57,410 nucleotides of DNA from Salinispora cortesiana (GTDB lineage: Bacteria; Actinomycetota; Actinomycetes; Mycobacteriales; Micromonosporaceae): the NCBI RefSeq assembly GCF_000484695.1, contig NZ_AXVR01000032.1, positions 1 to 57,410 of the forward strand. Reading direction: 5' to 3'. The notes under the pieces were generated by a model, which was not told where the DNA came from, made no database searches, and worked only from the letters and a program-made list of their open reading frames with translations. How positions within the stretch are numbered: the stretch's first letter is position 1; each line of letters opens with the position of its first letter. The position numbers and the translations under genes were made by a program. Below, piece by piece: positions 45,796-54,972 of the stretch.

Positions 45796-47316
45796 GTGTC
45801 TGCCACCCCTCCCGCACCCGCCGACGGCCGCCGTGTCGCCCTGCTGACCCTGGGCTGCGCCCGCAACGAGGTCGACTCCGAGGAACTGGCTGCCCGGTTG
45901 CACTCCGACGGCTGGCAGGTGACCACCGACGGTGAAGGCGCCGACGTGGTGGTCGTGAACACCTGCGGGTTCGTCGAGAAGGCCAAGCAAGATTCGATCC
46001 AGACGCTACTGGCCGCCGCCGAAACCGGCGCGAAGGTGGTGGCGGCGGGGTGCATGGCCGAGCGGTACGGGCGGGAGCTCGCGGAGAGCCTGCCCGAGGC
46101 GCAGGCGGTGCTGAGCTTCGACGACTACCCGGACATCTCCGATCGACTCGGAGCGGTGCTCGCCGGAGCCGCGGTTGACGCGCACACCCCGCGGGACCGG
46201 CGGGAGCTGCTACCGCTCACCCCGGTACGGCGTGCCCAGGCGGCGGTGTCGTTGCCGGGCCATGGCACCCCGGCCGCCGGGGCGCAGCCCGGGGTGCGAT
46301 CCGCTCCGATCGAGGTCGACGAGCGTACGCCGGCGCATCTGCGTCCGGTGCTGCGGCGTCGGCTCGACACCGGACCGGTCGCGTCGCTCAAGCTGGCCAG
46401 CGGCTGCGACCGACGGTGTGCCTTCTGCGCCATCCCCGCCTTCCGCGGTGCGTTCGTTTCCCGTCCGCCGGAGGCGCTGCTCGCCGAGGCGGAGTGGCTG
46501 GCCCGGACCGGGGTGCGGGAGCTGGTGCTGGTCAGTGAAAACTCCAGCTCCTACGGCAAGGACCTGGGCGACCCGCGGGCACTGGAGAAGCTGCTGCCCC
46601 AGCTCGCTGCGGTGGACGGCATCGTTCGGGTGCGGGCGAGCTACCTCCAGCCGGCCGAGACCCGTCCCGGGCTGGTAGAGGCGATCGCCACCACGCCGGG
46701 CGTCGCCCCGTACTTCGACCTGTCGTTCCAGCACTCCAGCGAGACGGTGTTGCGGCGAATGCGTCGGTTCGGCTCCACCGATCGGTTCCTGGAGCTGCTG
46801 AGCAGCATCCGGGCGCTGGCCCCGGAAGCCGGTGCGCGGAGCAACTTCATCGTTGGGTTCCCCGGCGAGACCCGGGCCGACGTCGCGGAACTGGTCCGCT
46901 TCCTGGAGGAGGCGCGGCTGGACGCGATCGGGGTGTTCGACTACAGCGACGAGGACGGCACCGAGGCCGCCGGTCTGCCCGGCAAGGTCACCGCCGCCAC
47001 CGTCAAGCGCCGCTACGACCGGCTCAGCGCGCTCGCCGACGAGCTCTGCGCGCAGCGGGCCGAGCAGCGGCTCGGCTCGACGGTGCAGGTGTTGGTCGAC
47101 TCGGTCGACGGCGGTGTGGTGGAAGGCCGGGCGGCGCACCAGGCTCCTGAGGTGGACGGCTCGACTACCCTGGTCGCGCCCCCCGAGGGCGGGGTGGACC
47201 TGACCGCTCTGCGCCCCGGTGACCTGGTTGAGTGCACGGTCACCGCTACCGAGGGTGTGGACTTGATCGCCGTACCGGATGCGATGATCTCGGCGGCTCC
47301 TGGCGTGGCACGGTGA
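45796..47316 (+). CDS. rimO: Ribosomal protein S12 methylthiotransferase RimO
   Basis: Radical-SAM enzyme (506 aa) adding a methylthio group to the conserved Asp of ribosomal protein S12. The N-terminal UPF0004 domain has its three Fe-S cysteines ([41 protein letters not shown]); the second motif is diagnostic of RimO over MiaB. The radical-SAM cluster is Cys204, Cys208 and Cys211 ([13 protein letters not shown]). A C-terminal TRAM domain is present. An insertion of about 45 residues, unusually long for the family, lies between the two cluster domains. Coupled to pgsA by GTGA overlap. Confidence 0.93.
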   Translation: MSATPPAPADGRRVALLTLGCARNEVDSEELAARLHSDGWQVTTDGEGADVVVVNTCGFVEKAKQDSIQTLLAAAETGAKVVAAGCMAERYGRELAESLPEAQAVLSFDDYPDISDRLGAVLAGAAVDAHTPRDRRELLPLTPVRRAQAAVSLPGHGTPAAGAQPGVRSAPIEVDERTPAHLRPVLRRRLDTGPVASLKLASGCDRRCAFCAIPAFRGAFVSRPPEALLAEAEWLARTGVRELVLVSENSSSYGKDLGDPRALEKLLPQLAAVDGIVRVRASYLQPAETRPGLVEAIATTPGVAPYFDLSFQHSSETVLRRMRRFGSTDRFLELLSSIRALAPEAGARSNFIVGFPGETRADVAELVRFLEEARLDAIGVFDYSDEDGTEAAGLPGKVTAATVKRRYDRLSALADELCAQRAEQRLGSTVQVLVDSVDGGVVEGRAAHQAPEVDGSTTLVAPPEGGVDLTALRPGDLVECTVTATEGVDLIAVPDAMISAAPGVAR

Positions 47317-47969
47317 CGGTGGGTCCAGGGGATTCGGCCGGCGCACCTGGTGCGGGGCCGGGGCGGCGGGATGCGGCGATGACCGGAGCGGCGGAGCCGG
47401 CCCCGGCGGTTGCCCGGGTGCCGGTGCTCAACGCCGCCAACGCGCTGACGTTGCTGCGGCTGGTGTTGGTGCCGGTCTTCGCCGTCTCGGTGGTCGTCTC
47501 CGAGATGACTCACGTCGGCTGGCGGATCGTGGCCTGCCTGATCTTCGTCGGGGCTGCCTTCACCGACCTGGTGGACGGGTGGATCGCTCGCCGGTTCGGC
47601 CTGGTCACCTCGGTGGGGAAGGTGGCCGATCCGATCGCGGACAAGGCGCTCACCGGAGTCGCGCTGCTGCTGTTCTCCTTCTACGACCAGCTTCCGTGGT
47701 GGGTGACCGGAACGATCCTCTTTCGGGAACTGGGCATCACCGCGCTGCGGTTCTGGGTGATCCGGCACGGCGTCATCGCCGCCAGCCGGGGCGGGAAGAT
47801 CAAGACGGCCCTGCAGACCCTCGCGATCGTCTGGTATCTCTGGCCCATGCCGGCGCCCCTCGACCTGGTCGGACCATGGGTCATGGGTGCCGCGGTGGCG
47901 GTTACGGTGGTCAGTGGCCTCGACTACGTGGCGCAGGCGCTGCGTCTGCGGCGGCGGAAAGAGGGCTGA
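47313..47969 (+). CDS. pgsA: CDP-diacylglycerol-glycerol-3-phosphate phosphatidyltransferase
   Basis: Membrane CDP-alcohol phosphatidyltransferase (218 aa), making phosphatidylglycerol phosphate. The catalytic motif D-G-x2-A-R-x8-G-x3-D-x3-D is complete in [29 protein letters not shown]. About six hydrophobic segments follow the motif pattern [18 protein letters not shown] 47313 overlaps the rimO stop; ATG 47379 (MTGAAEPAP) is an alternative that removes 22 variable residues. Order rimO-pgsA-cinA is common in actinobacteria. Confidence 0.9.
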   Translation: MTVGPGDSAGAPGAGPGRRDAAMTGAAEPAPAVARVPVLNAANALTLLRLVLVPVFAVSVVVSEMTHVGWRIVACLIFVGAAFTDLVDGWIARRFGLVTSVGKVADPIADKALTGVALLLFSFYDQLPWWVTGTILFRELGITALRFWVIRHGVIAASRGGKIKTALQTLAIVWYLWPMPAPLDLVGPWVMGAAVAVTVVSGLDYVAQALRLRRRKEG

Positions 47970-47996
47970 CCAGGTCCGGCCGAAGGGGGAGCCCCC

Positions 47997-48524
47997 ATGG
48001 GGCTGGGAGCGGATGGCGAGCGGCCGGCCGAGGGCCCGGCCGCCAGCGTCGTGCACAACCTGACGAAGCGGCGGGAGACGCTCGCCACCGTCGAGTCGCT
48101 GACCGGTGGTCTGCTCGCCGCCACGATCGTGGAGGTCGCCGGGGTGAGCAGCGTCTACCGCGGTGGGCTGGTGGCCTACGCGACCGAGTTGAAGTCCCAG
48201 CTGGTGGGAGTGTCGGCGGAGCTGCTCGCCGGGCGCGGTCCGGTTGACCCGGACGTGGCCGTGGCGCTCGCGCTGGGGGGCCAGCGACGGTGTGCCGCCG
48301 ACTGGGGCCTGGCCACCACCGGGGTGGCCGGACCGGGGCCGCAGGGCGGCAAGCCGGTCGGCTTGGTTTACGTGGCCGTGGCCGGTCCGAGCGGCAGCGC
48401 GGTCCGGCGGCTGGAGCTGGGCGGGGGCCGTGATCTCATCCGGTCCGCCACCGTGGTGCAGGCGCTTCGACTGCTGGGTGAGCAGCTGGCCGAGGTGCCC
48501 CCCGCTGCCGGCGGTGGTGCATAG
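47997..48524 (+). CDS. CinA C-terminal family protein (NMN deamidase, PncC-like)
   Basis: Stand-alone CinA C-terminal domain (175 aa), likely hydrolysing nicotinamide mononucleotide to NaMN in NAD recycling. The family loops are ATVESLTGGLLAATIVEVAGVSSVYRGGLVAYATELK and GLATTGVAGPGPQGGKPVGLVYVAV. The usual Cys in ESCTGG reads Leu here. The N-terminal MoCF domain of full-length CinA is absent. ATG with GGGGGAG upstream. Confidence 0.88.
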   Translation: MGLGADGERPAEGPAASVVHNLTKRRETLATVESLTGGLLAATIVEVAGVSSVYRGGLVAYATELKSQLVGVSAELLAGRGPVDPDVAVALALGGQRRCAADWGLATTGVAGPGPQGGKPVGLVYVAVAGPSGSAVRRLELGGGRDLIRSATVVQALRLLGEQLAEVPPAAGGGA

Positions 48525-48529
48525 CTGCA

Positions 48530-48556
48530 CCGACCGTGATACGGTCGGCACTCTTT
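48530..48556 (+). terminator. Hairpin after cinA
   Basis: Perfect 8-base arms ccgaccgt (48530-48537) and acggtcgg (48541-48548) with a 3-base centre are followed by CACTCTTT, 6 bases after the stop codon. Terminator is the likeliest use. It could also be an operator for clgR 170 bases downstream. Confidence 0.5.
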
Positions 48557-48725
48557 GTCGACAGCGTTGCCGCTTGGTGGGCTCGCTGGCCCGCAGCCCG
48601 ATTCGGCAGGTGGGGCGGTATGTCGGTCAGGCCGGCACCGGGTACGGTTGCGGGAAGGTTCCGGTGGTCGGGGCCCGGATTCCCCGGGTCGTCGAGGCAC
48701 GGAGTGTTCCTCCAGGGGAGGTGCG

Positions 48726-49181
48726 ATGGTCCTGCTACGCCGGCTGATCGGTGACGCGCTACGGACACGCCGGCAGGGGCAGCACCGCACCCTGCGCGAG
48801 GTTTCCTCTGCCGCCAATGTCAGTCTCGGCTACCTCTCCGAGATCGAGCGTGGGCACAAGGAACCGTCGAGTGAGCTGCTGGCCGCCATCTGTGACGCGC
48901 TTGGCGCGCGCCTCTCCGAGCTGCTGCGTGAGGTGAGCGACACGGTGGCGCTCGCCGAGCAGATGCCGGGGGTGCTGGTGCCGGTCCAGGATGAGCCGAC
49001 CGGGCAGCAGCCCGCCCCGGTCCCAGCCGCCAGCCACGGCAAGACCGCCGGCCGCCGGTCGGTCCGCCAGGTCTCCTCGGACGGCACGGTGTCGGTGCAG
49101 GTCCGCCAGGAGTCGCCGCTCAAGGCGACCCTGCACACCCGGGTTCGCAAGACGGACCGGGATGTGGTCTGCGCCGCCTGA
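48726..49181 (+). CDS. clgR: XRE-family regulator ClgR
   Basis: Transcriptional activator (151 aa) of clp protease genes and, in M. tuberculosis, of the adjacent psp genes. The Cro/CI-type helix-turn-helix is at about residues 10-65 ([39 protein letters not shown]). The protein ends in Cys-Ala-Ala; C-terminal Ala-Ala is the known ClpP-dependent degradation signal of Streptomyces ClgR, so the feedback loop is probably kept. Strong GGGGAGG site before ATG 48726. The order clgR-pspA-membrane protein matches M. tuberculosis Rv2745c-Rv2744c-Rv2743c. Confidence 0.92.
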   Translation: MVLLRRLIGDALRTRRQGQHRTLREVSSAANVSLGYLSEIERGHKEPSSELLAAICDALGARLSELLREVSDTVALAEQMPGVLVPVQDEPTGQQPAPVPAASHGKTAGRRSVRQVSSDGTVSVQVRQESPLKATLHTRVRKTDRDVVCAA

Positions 49182-49263
49182 GCGCGCGTAGGGTTGAACG
49201 TGGCCCGCTGCGTTGTCGGCGGCTGCCCAAACTGGCATCCGCCTGCGACGATGGAACCACTGC

Positions 49264-49298
49264 CGTCGCGGCCGGCCAGGTCGCGGCTGGCCGCGACG
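49264..49298 (+). promoter_or_regulatory. Long hairpin between clgR and pspA
   Basis: Arms cgtcgcggcc (49264-49273) and ggccgcgacg (49289-49298) are perfectly complementary. The stem continues inward by four more pairs (one G-U) to a 7-base loop. It ends 22 bases before the pspA ATG and has no T-run. Possible roles are attenuation, RNase processing that sets the clgR/pspA ratio, or a DNA operator. Confidence 0.6.
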
Positions 49299-49320
49299 CT
49301 AGTGAGGGGATACCGCGGAG

Positions 49321-50196
49321 ATGGCGAACCCGTTCGTCAAGGGTTGGAAATATCTGATGGCGCTGTTCGGCACCAAACTCGACGAGCGTGCCGACCCGAA
49401 GGTGCAGGTCCAGCAGGCGATCGAGGAGTCTCAGCGGCAGCACCAGCTGCTCGTCCAGCAGGCCGCCGCGGTGATCGGCAACCAGCGGCAGCTGGAGATG
49501 AAGCTGTCCCGGCAGATGTCCGAGGTCGAGCGGTTGCAGGGCAACGCCCGCCAGGCCCTGGTCCTGGCCGATCAGGCCCGCGCTCGGGGCAGCGTCGCCG
49601 AAGCCACCCGCTATGAGCAGTCCGCCCAGGCGCTCGCCACCCAGCTGGTCACCGCCGAGCAGGCCACCGAAGACCTCAAGACCCTGCACGACCAGGCGCT
49701 CGGCGCGGCGGCGCAGGCACGTAAGGCGGTCGAGAACAACTCGATGATTCTCCAGCAGAAGCTCGCCGAGCGGGCGAAGCTGCTCAGCCAGCTCGAGCAG
49801 GCCAAGATGCAGGAGAACGTCGCCGCGTCGCTGGAGTCGATGTCCGCGATCACCGCCCCAGGTACCACCCCCACCCTGGACGAGGTGCGCGAGCGCATCG
49901 AGCGGCGCTACGCCAACGCGATGGGCCGAGCCGAGCTCGCCGGCAACTCGGTCGAGGGACAGATGCTCGACATCCAGCAGGCCGCCCTCGACGCGGCGGG
50001 TTCCGCCCGACTCGATCAGATCCGTGCCGGCATGGCCGGGGAGCAGCTCCGCGGCACCACCGAGCGGCCCGCCGTCACCCGACCCGAGCAGCAGGGCGCT
50101 CCGGTCGCCGACCCGGCCGCCGCGGCCCGGCTCGACGAGATTCGCTCCACTCTGGGCCGCGAACGCGGCACCGGGGACAGCACTGCCGCCGGCTGA
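49321..50196 (+). CDS. pspA: Phage shock protein A / PspA-IM30 family
   Basis: Membrane-remodelling envelope-stress protein (291 aa) of the ESCRT-III superfamily. The amphipathic N-terminus [22 protein letters not shown] is followed by long coiled-coil helices (about 25-210): [38 protein letters not shown] and the rest. A C-terminal extension of about 70 residues ends in a second short helix ([13 protein letters not shown]) similar to one at [12 protein letters not shown]. The M. tuberculosis homologue is activated by ClgR. The GGAG next to the ATG is too close, so GAGGGG further up is the likelier site. Confidence 0.93.
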   Translation: MANPFVKGWKYLMALFGTKLDERADPKVQVQQAIEESQRQHQLLVQQAAAVIGNQRQLEMKLSRQMSEVERLQGNARQALVLADQARARGSVAEATRYEQSAQALATQLVTAEQATEDLKTLHDQALGAAAQARKAVENNSMILQQKLAERAKLLSQLEQAKMQENVAASLESMSAITAPGTTPTLDEVRERIERRYANAMGRAELAGNSVEGQMLDIQQAALDAAGSARLDQIRAGMAGEQLRGTTERPAVTRPEQQGAPVADPAAAARLDEIRSTLGRERGTGDSTAAG

Positions 50197-50218
50197 GCGG
50201 CGCGGGTGGGGAGGCGAC

Positions 50219-50998
50219 GTGGCAGACGAGCGGACGCGGTACTTCCGGCGGCTGAGGCGCCGCCGGCGGTCTGCCCGCCGGTGGAGTGTCATCGCCGGTG
50301 GGCTCGGTGGCGCGGCGGCGGTGCTGACGCCGTACGCCGGTCTGGGCTTGCCCGACGCGGCCTGGGCCGCCGGTGCGGGCGGGGCGATCGTGCTCGCCGC
50401 CTGGCGCTGGGCCGACCTGCGGGCGCTCGCCGCCCAGCCGGCGCCGCCGGCGTTGGACCCGGCTGAGGCGGCGGCCCATTCGCGGGCCCGGCTGGTCGCG
50501 GCGGTGCAGCGCCTCCCGGCCGGCTCCGGCCTACTCGCCGAGGTCCGCCGGGTGCGGTCCCGGGTCGCGCTGCGCGGCACCAGCGCCGCCGAGCAGTGGG
50601 GCCGGCTGGATCGGGCCGGCTCGACCTTCGCCGGCCTGCGGGACCGGCTGACCGGCCTGGCGGCACCCGCGGTCGCCGAGGCCGCCGCGGCCGACCGCTC
50701 CCTGCGGGACCTCGCCCTCCGGGTCGCGGACGTCGAACGGGCCATTCGGTTCGCGCCGCCCGAGACCCGGCCCCCGCTTGAGCAGGCCCGGACGGCCCTC
50801 GCCGGCCAGCTACACAGCGGCGTCGCGGCATACGAACGGCTGGTGGCGGCCGCCGCTGGTTACGTGGCCGAGAACGTACGGTCCGACGTCCAAGAACCGG
50901 CGGTGGTCCGGCTCACCGAGGCGACCGACCTGCTGCACGGGGTGGCTTCGGCATTGGCGGAGCTGCGCGCCACCGACCCCACCTTCCGTACCTCCTGA
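50219..50998 (+). CDS. pspM: Phage-shock membrane protein PspM-like
   Basis: 259-aa membrane protein in the position of M. tuberculosis Rv2743c (PspM), the partner that brings PspA to the membrane. A very basic N-terminus (RTRYFRRLRRRRRSARR) precedes two transmembrane helices (VIAGGLGGAAAVLTPYAGLG, AAWAAGAGGAIVLAAW). A long helical cytoplasmic part follows. GGGGAGG lies 5 bases before GTG 50219. Sequence similarity to Rv2743c is judged by layout only. A PspN counterpart is not seen downstream. Confidence 0.75.
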   Translation: MADERTRYFRRLRRRRRSARRWSVIAGGLGGAAAVLTPYAGLGLPDAAWAAGAGGAIVLAAWRWADLRALAAQPAPPALDPAEAAAHSRARLVAAVQRLPAGSGLLAEVRRVRSRVALRGTSAAEQWGRLDRAGSTFAGLRDRLTGLAAPAVAEAAAADRSLRDLALRVADVERAIRFAPPETRPPLEQARTALAGQLHSGVAAYERLVAAAAGYVAENVRSDVQEPAVVRLTEATDLLHGVASALAELRATDPTFRTS

Positions 50999-51010
50999 AT
51001 CGACCGGGCT

Positions 51011-51045
51011 GCCCGCACCGGCGGGCTGCCTGTGCCGTGCGGCAC
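51011..51045. terminator. Twin hairpins between convergent pspM and the MCO gene
   Basis: Hairpin 1 is gcccgc/gcgggc with loop accg (51011-51026). Hairpin 2 is gtgcc/ggcac with loop gtgc (51032-51045). They sit in the 123-base convergent gap and may stop both transcripts. Confidence 0.5.
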
Positions 51046-51121
51046 GGCGTTGACCCAGGGGGCACGACCGCCTGGGCGTACTCCTCGACGACCTGGTCGT
51101 CGACGGTGCGAACCAGGCCGC

Positions 51122-54100
51122 TTAGCCCGGTGTCGTCACGGTGATCGGGGCGGTGAAGGGGGACATCCCGACGACGTTGAACGCGCGGATTCGATAGTGG
51201 TAGGTGGCGCGGCGAGCCAGGCCGGTGTTGGTGAACCCCCGCCCGTTCACGGTGAAGGTGGCTACATCCTGGGTGAACGCGGGGTCCGTGGCCCGCTGCA
51301 CGGTGAATCCGGCGCCGGAACCGGCGGGTACGCTCGCCGCCCAGCCGAGGATGACCGTCGCGGTGTCCGGTGCGGACGTGGCGGTGGTGACCGTCACCGC
51401 ATCCGGTACGCCTGGCCGGGGCGGTGTGGTTACCTGCGCCACCGTGGACCACGGTGAGGCCGCGCCCAGGTAGGTGGTGCGCACCCGGTAGTAGTAGCGG
51501 GTGTCCGGCACCACAGCGGTGTCCAGATGGGTGTCCCCAACACTGATGGCCGTGGTGCCGGGCCCGCTGGTGAAGGTCGGGTTGGTGGCGCGCTGCACGT
51601 CAACGCCAGTGGCGAAGGAGTGGTTGCGCCAGTGCAGCCCCACCCGTAGCGGTGCCGCCGGCGGCACCGCCGCGGCCAGGCCGGTGGGGGCGGTGAGCCG
51701 CACCGAGGCGGGCACGCAGTTCGACCAGGCCGAGCAGCTGACCGTGTTCTCCGCCCGGATGCGGTAGTAGTAGGTCACCCCGGGAGTGACGGTCGCGTCG
51801 GTGTAGTGGGTGGCGCTGGCAGCCACCGTGATCGTGGCGAGCTCAGCGGTGAACGCCGGGTCAACGGCTCGTTGGAGCTGGTGGCTGGTGGCGGCGGGCC
51901 GACTGCTGTTGCCGGTCCAGGCGAGCAGGATCGCCGGCAGCGCGGTGGCCGATCCGGGTCCCGGGGTCGCAGACAGTCCGGTCGGGGCCTGCGGCGCGAC
52001 CCGCAGCACCAGCGGCCGGCTCAGGCCCTGGTCGCGATAGCCGGCGAGCTGGCTGTGCCAGCGGTACTCCCAGCCCAGGTTGACCGGCTGGTGGGTCACC
52101 GGCGCCGCCCCGCCGTCGCGCGGTGCCCCGCCGAGGTGGACGCCGCCCGGCGAGGGTGGCTCCGCCGCCCGTACGCTGTCCGCGATCTTGAATGGGAGGG
52201 GCGGCGCGACCGGGCGCAGCGCGACCACCACATCCTCATGTGGGTTGACCCGGACCACCTGTTTCCAGCCCACCTCGTTCGGTGCCGGTGGGCGGAGTGT
52301 GCCGTCCCAACCGGCTCGGTTGACCAGTTGCAGGTCGACACCGTCGAGGCGGACCGGCTGGGTCTGCCGGTTGGTACCGCGCAGCCGCCACAGCTGCACG
52401 CCATCGCTGGCCGAGCCTCCCGGTGCCGCCGGCTCGACGACCGGCACCACCTCGGTGGCTGGGTCGGTCGGGCCGAGCGGCACCACGGCCGGCGTGAGTG
52501 GCCCTCCGGGCGGCGGGCCGACACCGAAGCGGCCGGCGAGTCGGCCGTACGTGGGCTCGAAGACCTGCTCGATGATCTTTACAGCGATCAGTAGCAGGAC
52601 CGGGGTCACGTCTCCGGCCGGCGTGAATGCGACCGTGGAGGCATGTACCGGGACGGTGGTCTCCCGAGCCGTGTGGGTGCCGAAAGCAGCGTCGTAGGCG
52701 GACTGCGGCACGATCGGCGGGCGCTGGCTGGCCGCGTACGCCCGAGGTAGCCGCTCCTGGAGTCGGGCCAGGTCGTAGCGGGGCGCCGGGACGCCGTTCA
52801 CCCGGAACTGCAGCAGCGTACGGGTGTTCGGCCCATAGCCGGGACGGCTCGGTGGTGTCCCGCCCTCCGCGGTCTGGTCCGCGGCTTCGGTGTGGTGGTC
52901 ATAGCGGGGGTCGAGGTCAGGTAGCGGGGCCGGGGCGTCGTTGTAGAGGAGCACGGTGCTGCCGGGGGCGACGGTGGCGAAGTCCACCAGCACGTCGGCC
53001 TGCTCCCCGGGGGCGAGTAGCAGCGTGTGCCGGTCAACGTTGAGCACGGTGGGGTCGCGCCGGTCGGATCGGTAGGTCACCGGCTGGTTGGGGAGCACCG
53101 CGGGGGCCGGTAGGAGGCCCCCGTCGTTGCCGATCTGCACCAGGTCGGGGCCGGCGGCGAGCGGGTCCGGCACCCCGCCCTCCCGCCCGTCTGTCGGCCA
53201 CCCGCCAGGTCGGCCGGGCACCGGAATCGCCGCCACCATCGGAACCTCGCCGGCGTCCGGGTCAGCCAGCCCGCCGTCGCTGTCCCACATCGGGCCAGCG
53301 GAGCGCGTCTGGTAGAGCTGGAGGTTCAGGCTGCGGTCCAGGCACGCGTTGAGGACGCGGAACCGGTAGGTGCGTGGTTCGACCGCCAGCCAGGGGTACG
53401 CGACGCCGTTGATCAGTACGGTGTCGCCGTACGCGGCTGGTACCGCCGATGGGTGGGGTACGCCGGGTGCCAGCGGCGGTTCATCCGAGTCGTCGCCGAT
53501 CGGGTCGTGGTGGGGGTTCGGGACCGGCCTCGGTCCGGTGCCGTTGGGTTCGGTTGTGCCGTCGGGCCTGACGGCGTTGGGTTCGGTGCCGTTGGGTCTG
53601 GCGGCGCTGTCTGCCCCGAGTTCCTCGGCGGTTCGCGTCCACGGCCCGTAGTCCCAGCGCCCGGTCGGATTGATGCCGTCGTCGCGGTAGGGGTTCTGCC
53701 GGGGCTGGTAGATGTGTGGGTGCCAGAGGCTGCCCCGCGCGCCCCACCGGTCGCGGTCCCAGGTCGGGTCGGTGGCGGCCAGCTGACTGTCGTCGGGCAC
53801 GAAGGTCTTGTCCTCGACGACCAGCGGGATCTGGTCGGCGGGCAGCACCCCGTCGGCGACCAGGTCCTCCTCAGCCGGATCGGTGATGAGGTAGATACCC
53901 ATTTGTCCGGAATAGCTGGTGAGTCGGGCCAGCCCGACGGTGTTGTCGTGGAACGCGAGCAGCCGACCGCTCTGCTCGTTCGGGTAGTACAAGGTGGTGG
54001 CCCCCCTGCCGGGCGGCGGCATGTCCGGCACGGGGGTCAGCCCGGGACCGGTCGGGTATGGGGTGATCTCCGTAGCGGGCGTGATCCAGTGCCATGGGTT

Positions 54101-54877
54101 GCCGGCGCTGATCCAACCGGTCTGCGCGCCAGCGAGGTGCAGCACCGCCCGATTCTGTGGGTACGGTGCCGGCCCGTGGAATGGCCCGTGACCGGCGCCG
54201 TCGATGGTCGGGTCAACCGGTAGGAACAGTTCACCGGCTCGACCGGTGGGAAGCTGGTTGATGAATTTGACTCGTACTGGTCGGCTGCGCCGCGCGAGGA
54301 TCACCGGGCCGAGGTGGACCGGGCGATTCGGCGGGGCGACAGTGTTGTGTCCGGTCGAGTCGGTACCAAGGTTCAGCTGCCGGTATCCCCGCAGTCGGGT
54401 GGCCGGAAGGTCCCGGTGCAGCCGTTGCGCGTGTTCCTGCAGACCGATTTCGTAATAGTCGCACCCCGGGTAGGTGATCGTGTCGGGTACGGCCACCGGC
54501 AGGCGGCCGGGGTCGTTGGCTGAGCCGAGCGTGGGCAGCGGGTCAACGAACTTGCGGATTCCGGTGCCGGGCACCACGCCGCCATCATCGTCCAGAATCG
54601 GCAGCGGACTGTGGGCGTGGTTCGGCACCGGGCCGAAGTAGCGGGGCAGCGCCGCCGGGTCCAGCGTCGCTGCTGGCCCCGGTGTCGCTGGGGCTGGTGT
54701 CGCTGGTGCTGGCCCGGCTGCCGGGGCCGGCGTCGCGGATGTCGGCGGTGCCGTCGCGGTGCCGTCTGTACCCCGGGCTGCCGGCACCAGCGGGTCGGAG
54801 CCATTGGCGGTGGCTTGCGTCGGGTCGGTGGCGGGTCGCTCGGCCCAGGGGATCCGGAGTCTGCGGAACAGGTCCAT
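51122..54877 (-). CDS. Multicopper-oxidase-fold protein lacking most copper ligands, with three FN3 domains
   Basis: 1251 aa. The CotA/bilirubin-oxidase-type cupredoxin scaffold is recognisable: SAVPAAYGDTVLINGVAYPWLAVEPRTYRFRVLNACLDR, LVQIGNDGGLLPAP and LLLAPGEQADVLVDF. The copper motifs are degraded: HLHG reads HLAG (His247, Ala249), HDHA reads HDNT (His310, Asn312), HPxHLH reads QPVRLD (about 838-847), and HCHxLEHED reads HSQLAGYRD (His941, Ser942, Gln943). The type 1 Cys is Ser. Three fibronectin type III domains follow (about 965-1065, 1066-1150, 1155-1251), each with a YYYRIR or similar strand. No signal peptide. I start at ATG 54877 (GGGAGAG upstream). Possibly a structural or binding protein rather than an oxidase. 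The XRE gene lies 95 bases upstream. Confidence 0.85.
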   Translation of the reverse strand: MDLFRRLRIPWAERPATDPTQATANGSDPLVPAARGTDGTATAPPTSATPAPAAGPAPATPAPATPGPAATLDPAALPRYFGPVPNHAHSPLPILDDDGGVVPGTGIRKFVDPLPTLGSANDPGRLPVAVPDTITYPGCDYYEIGLQEHAQRLHRDLPATRLRGYRQLNLGTDSTGHNTVAPPNRPVHLGPVILARRSRPVRVKFINQLPTGRAGELFLPVDPTIDGAGHGPFHGPAPYPQNRAVLHLAGAQTGWISAGNPWHWITPATEITPYPTGPGLTPVPDMPPPGRGATTLYYPNEQSGRLLAFHDNTVGLARLTSYSGQMGIYLITDPAEEDLVADGVLPADQIPLVVEDKTFVPDDSQLAATDPTWDRDRWGARGSLWHPHIYQPRQNPYRDDGINPTGRWDYGPWTRTAEELGADSAARPNGTEPNAVRPDGTTEPNGTGPRPVPNPHHDPIGDDSDEPPLAPGVPHPSAVPAAYGDTVLINGVAYPWLAVEPRTYRFRVLNACLDRSLNLQLYQTRSAGPMWDSDGGLADPDAGEVPMVAAIPVPGRPGGWPTDGREGGVPDPLAAGPDLVQIGNDGGLLPAPAVLPNQPVTYRSDRRDPTVLNVDRHTLLLAPGEQADVLVDFATVAPGSTVLLYNDAPAPLPDLDPRYDHHTEAADQTAEGGTPPSRPGYGPNTRTLLQFRVNGVPAPRYDLARLQERLPRAYAASQRPPIVPQSAYDAAFGTHTARETTVPVHASTVAFTPAGDVTPVLLLIAVKIIEQVFEPTYGRLAGRFGVGPPPGGPLTPAVVPLGPTDPATEVVPVVEPAAPGGSASDGVQLWRLRGTNRQTQPVRLDGVDLQLVNRAGWDGTLRPPAPNEVGWKQVVRVNPHEDVVVALRPVAPPLPFKIADSVRAAEPPSPGGVHLGGAPRDGGAAPVTHQPVNLGWEYRWHSQLAGYRDQGLSRPLVLRVAPQAPTGLSATPGPGSATALPAILLAWTGNSSRPAATSHQLQRAVDPAFTAELATITVAASATHYTDATVTPGVTYYYRIRAENTVSCSAWSNCVPASVRLTAPTGLAAAVPPAAPLRVGLHWRNHSFATGVDVQRATNPTFTSGPGTTAISVGDTHLDTAVVPDTRYYYRVRTTYLGAASPWSTVAQVTTPPRPGVPDAVTVTTATSAPDTATVILGWAASVPAGSGAGFTVQRATDPAFTQDVATFTVNGRGFTNTGLARRATYHYRIRAFNVVGMSPFTAPITVTTPG

Positions 54878-54972
54878 GGCTCTCCCGGCGTCGGGCGCGG
54901 TACCGGCCACCTCGGCGTGGCGGTGGACGCGCAGAACAGACGGTGTATGAGCACTTATTTGCAGCATGGGAC

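Noticed and set aside
48525..48725. ClgR operator upstream of clgR
   Set aside because: I looked for a CGC-N5-GCG-type palindrome and found no convincing match; the 8-bp palindrome at 48530 has a different sequence and sits at the cinA end.
54878..54967. Upstream start of the MCO-fold gene giving 30 extra residues
   Set aside because: No ribosome-binding site there, whereas GGGAGAG precedes the ATG at 54877; neither version has a signal peptide.
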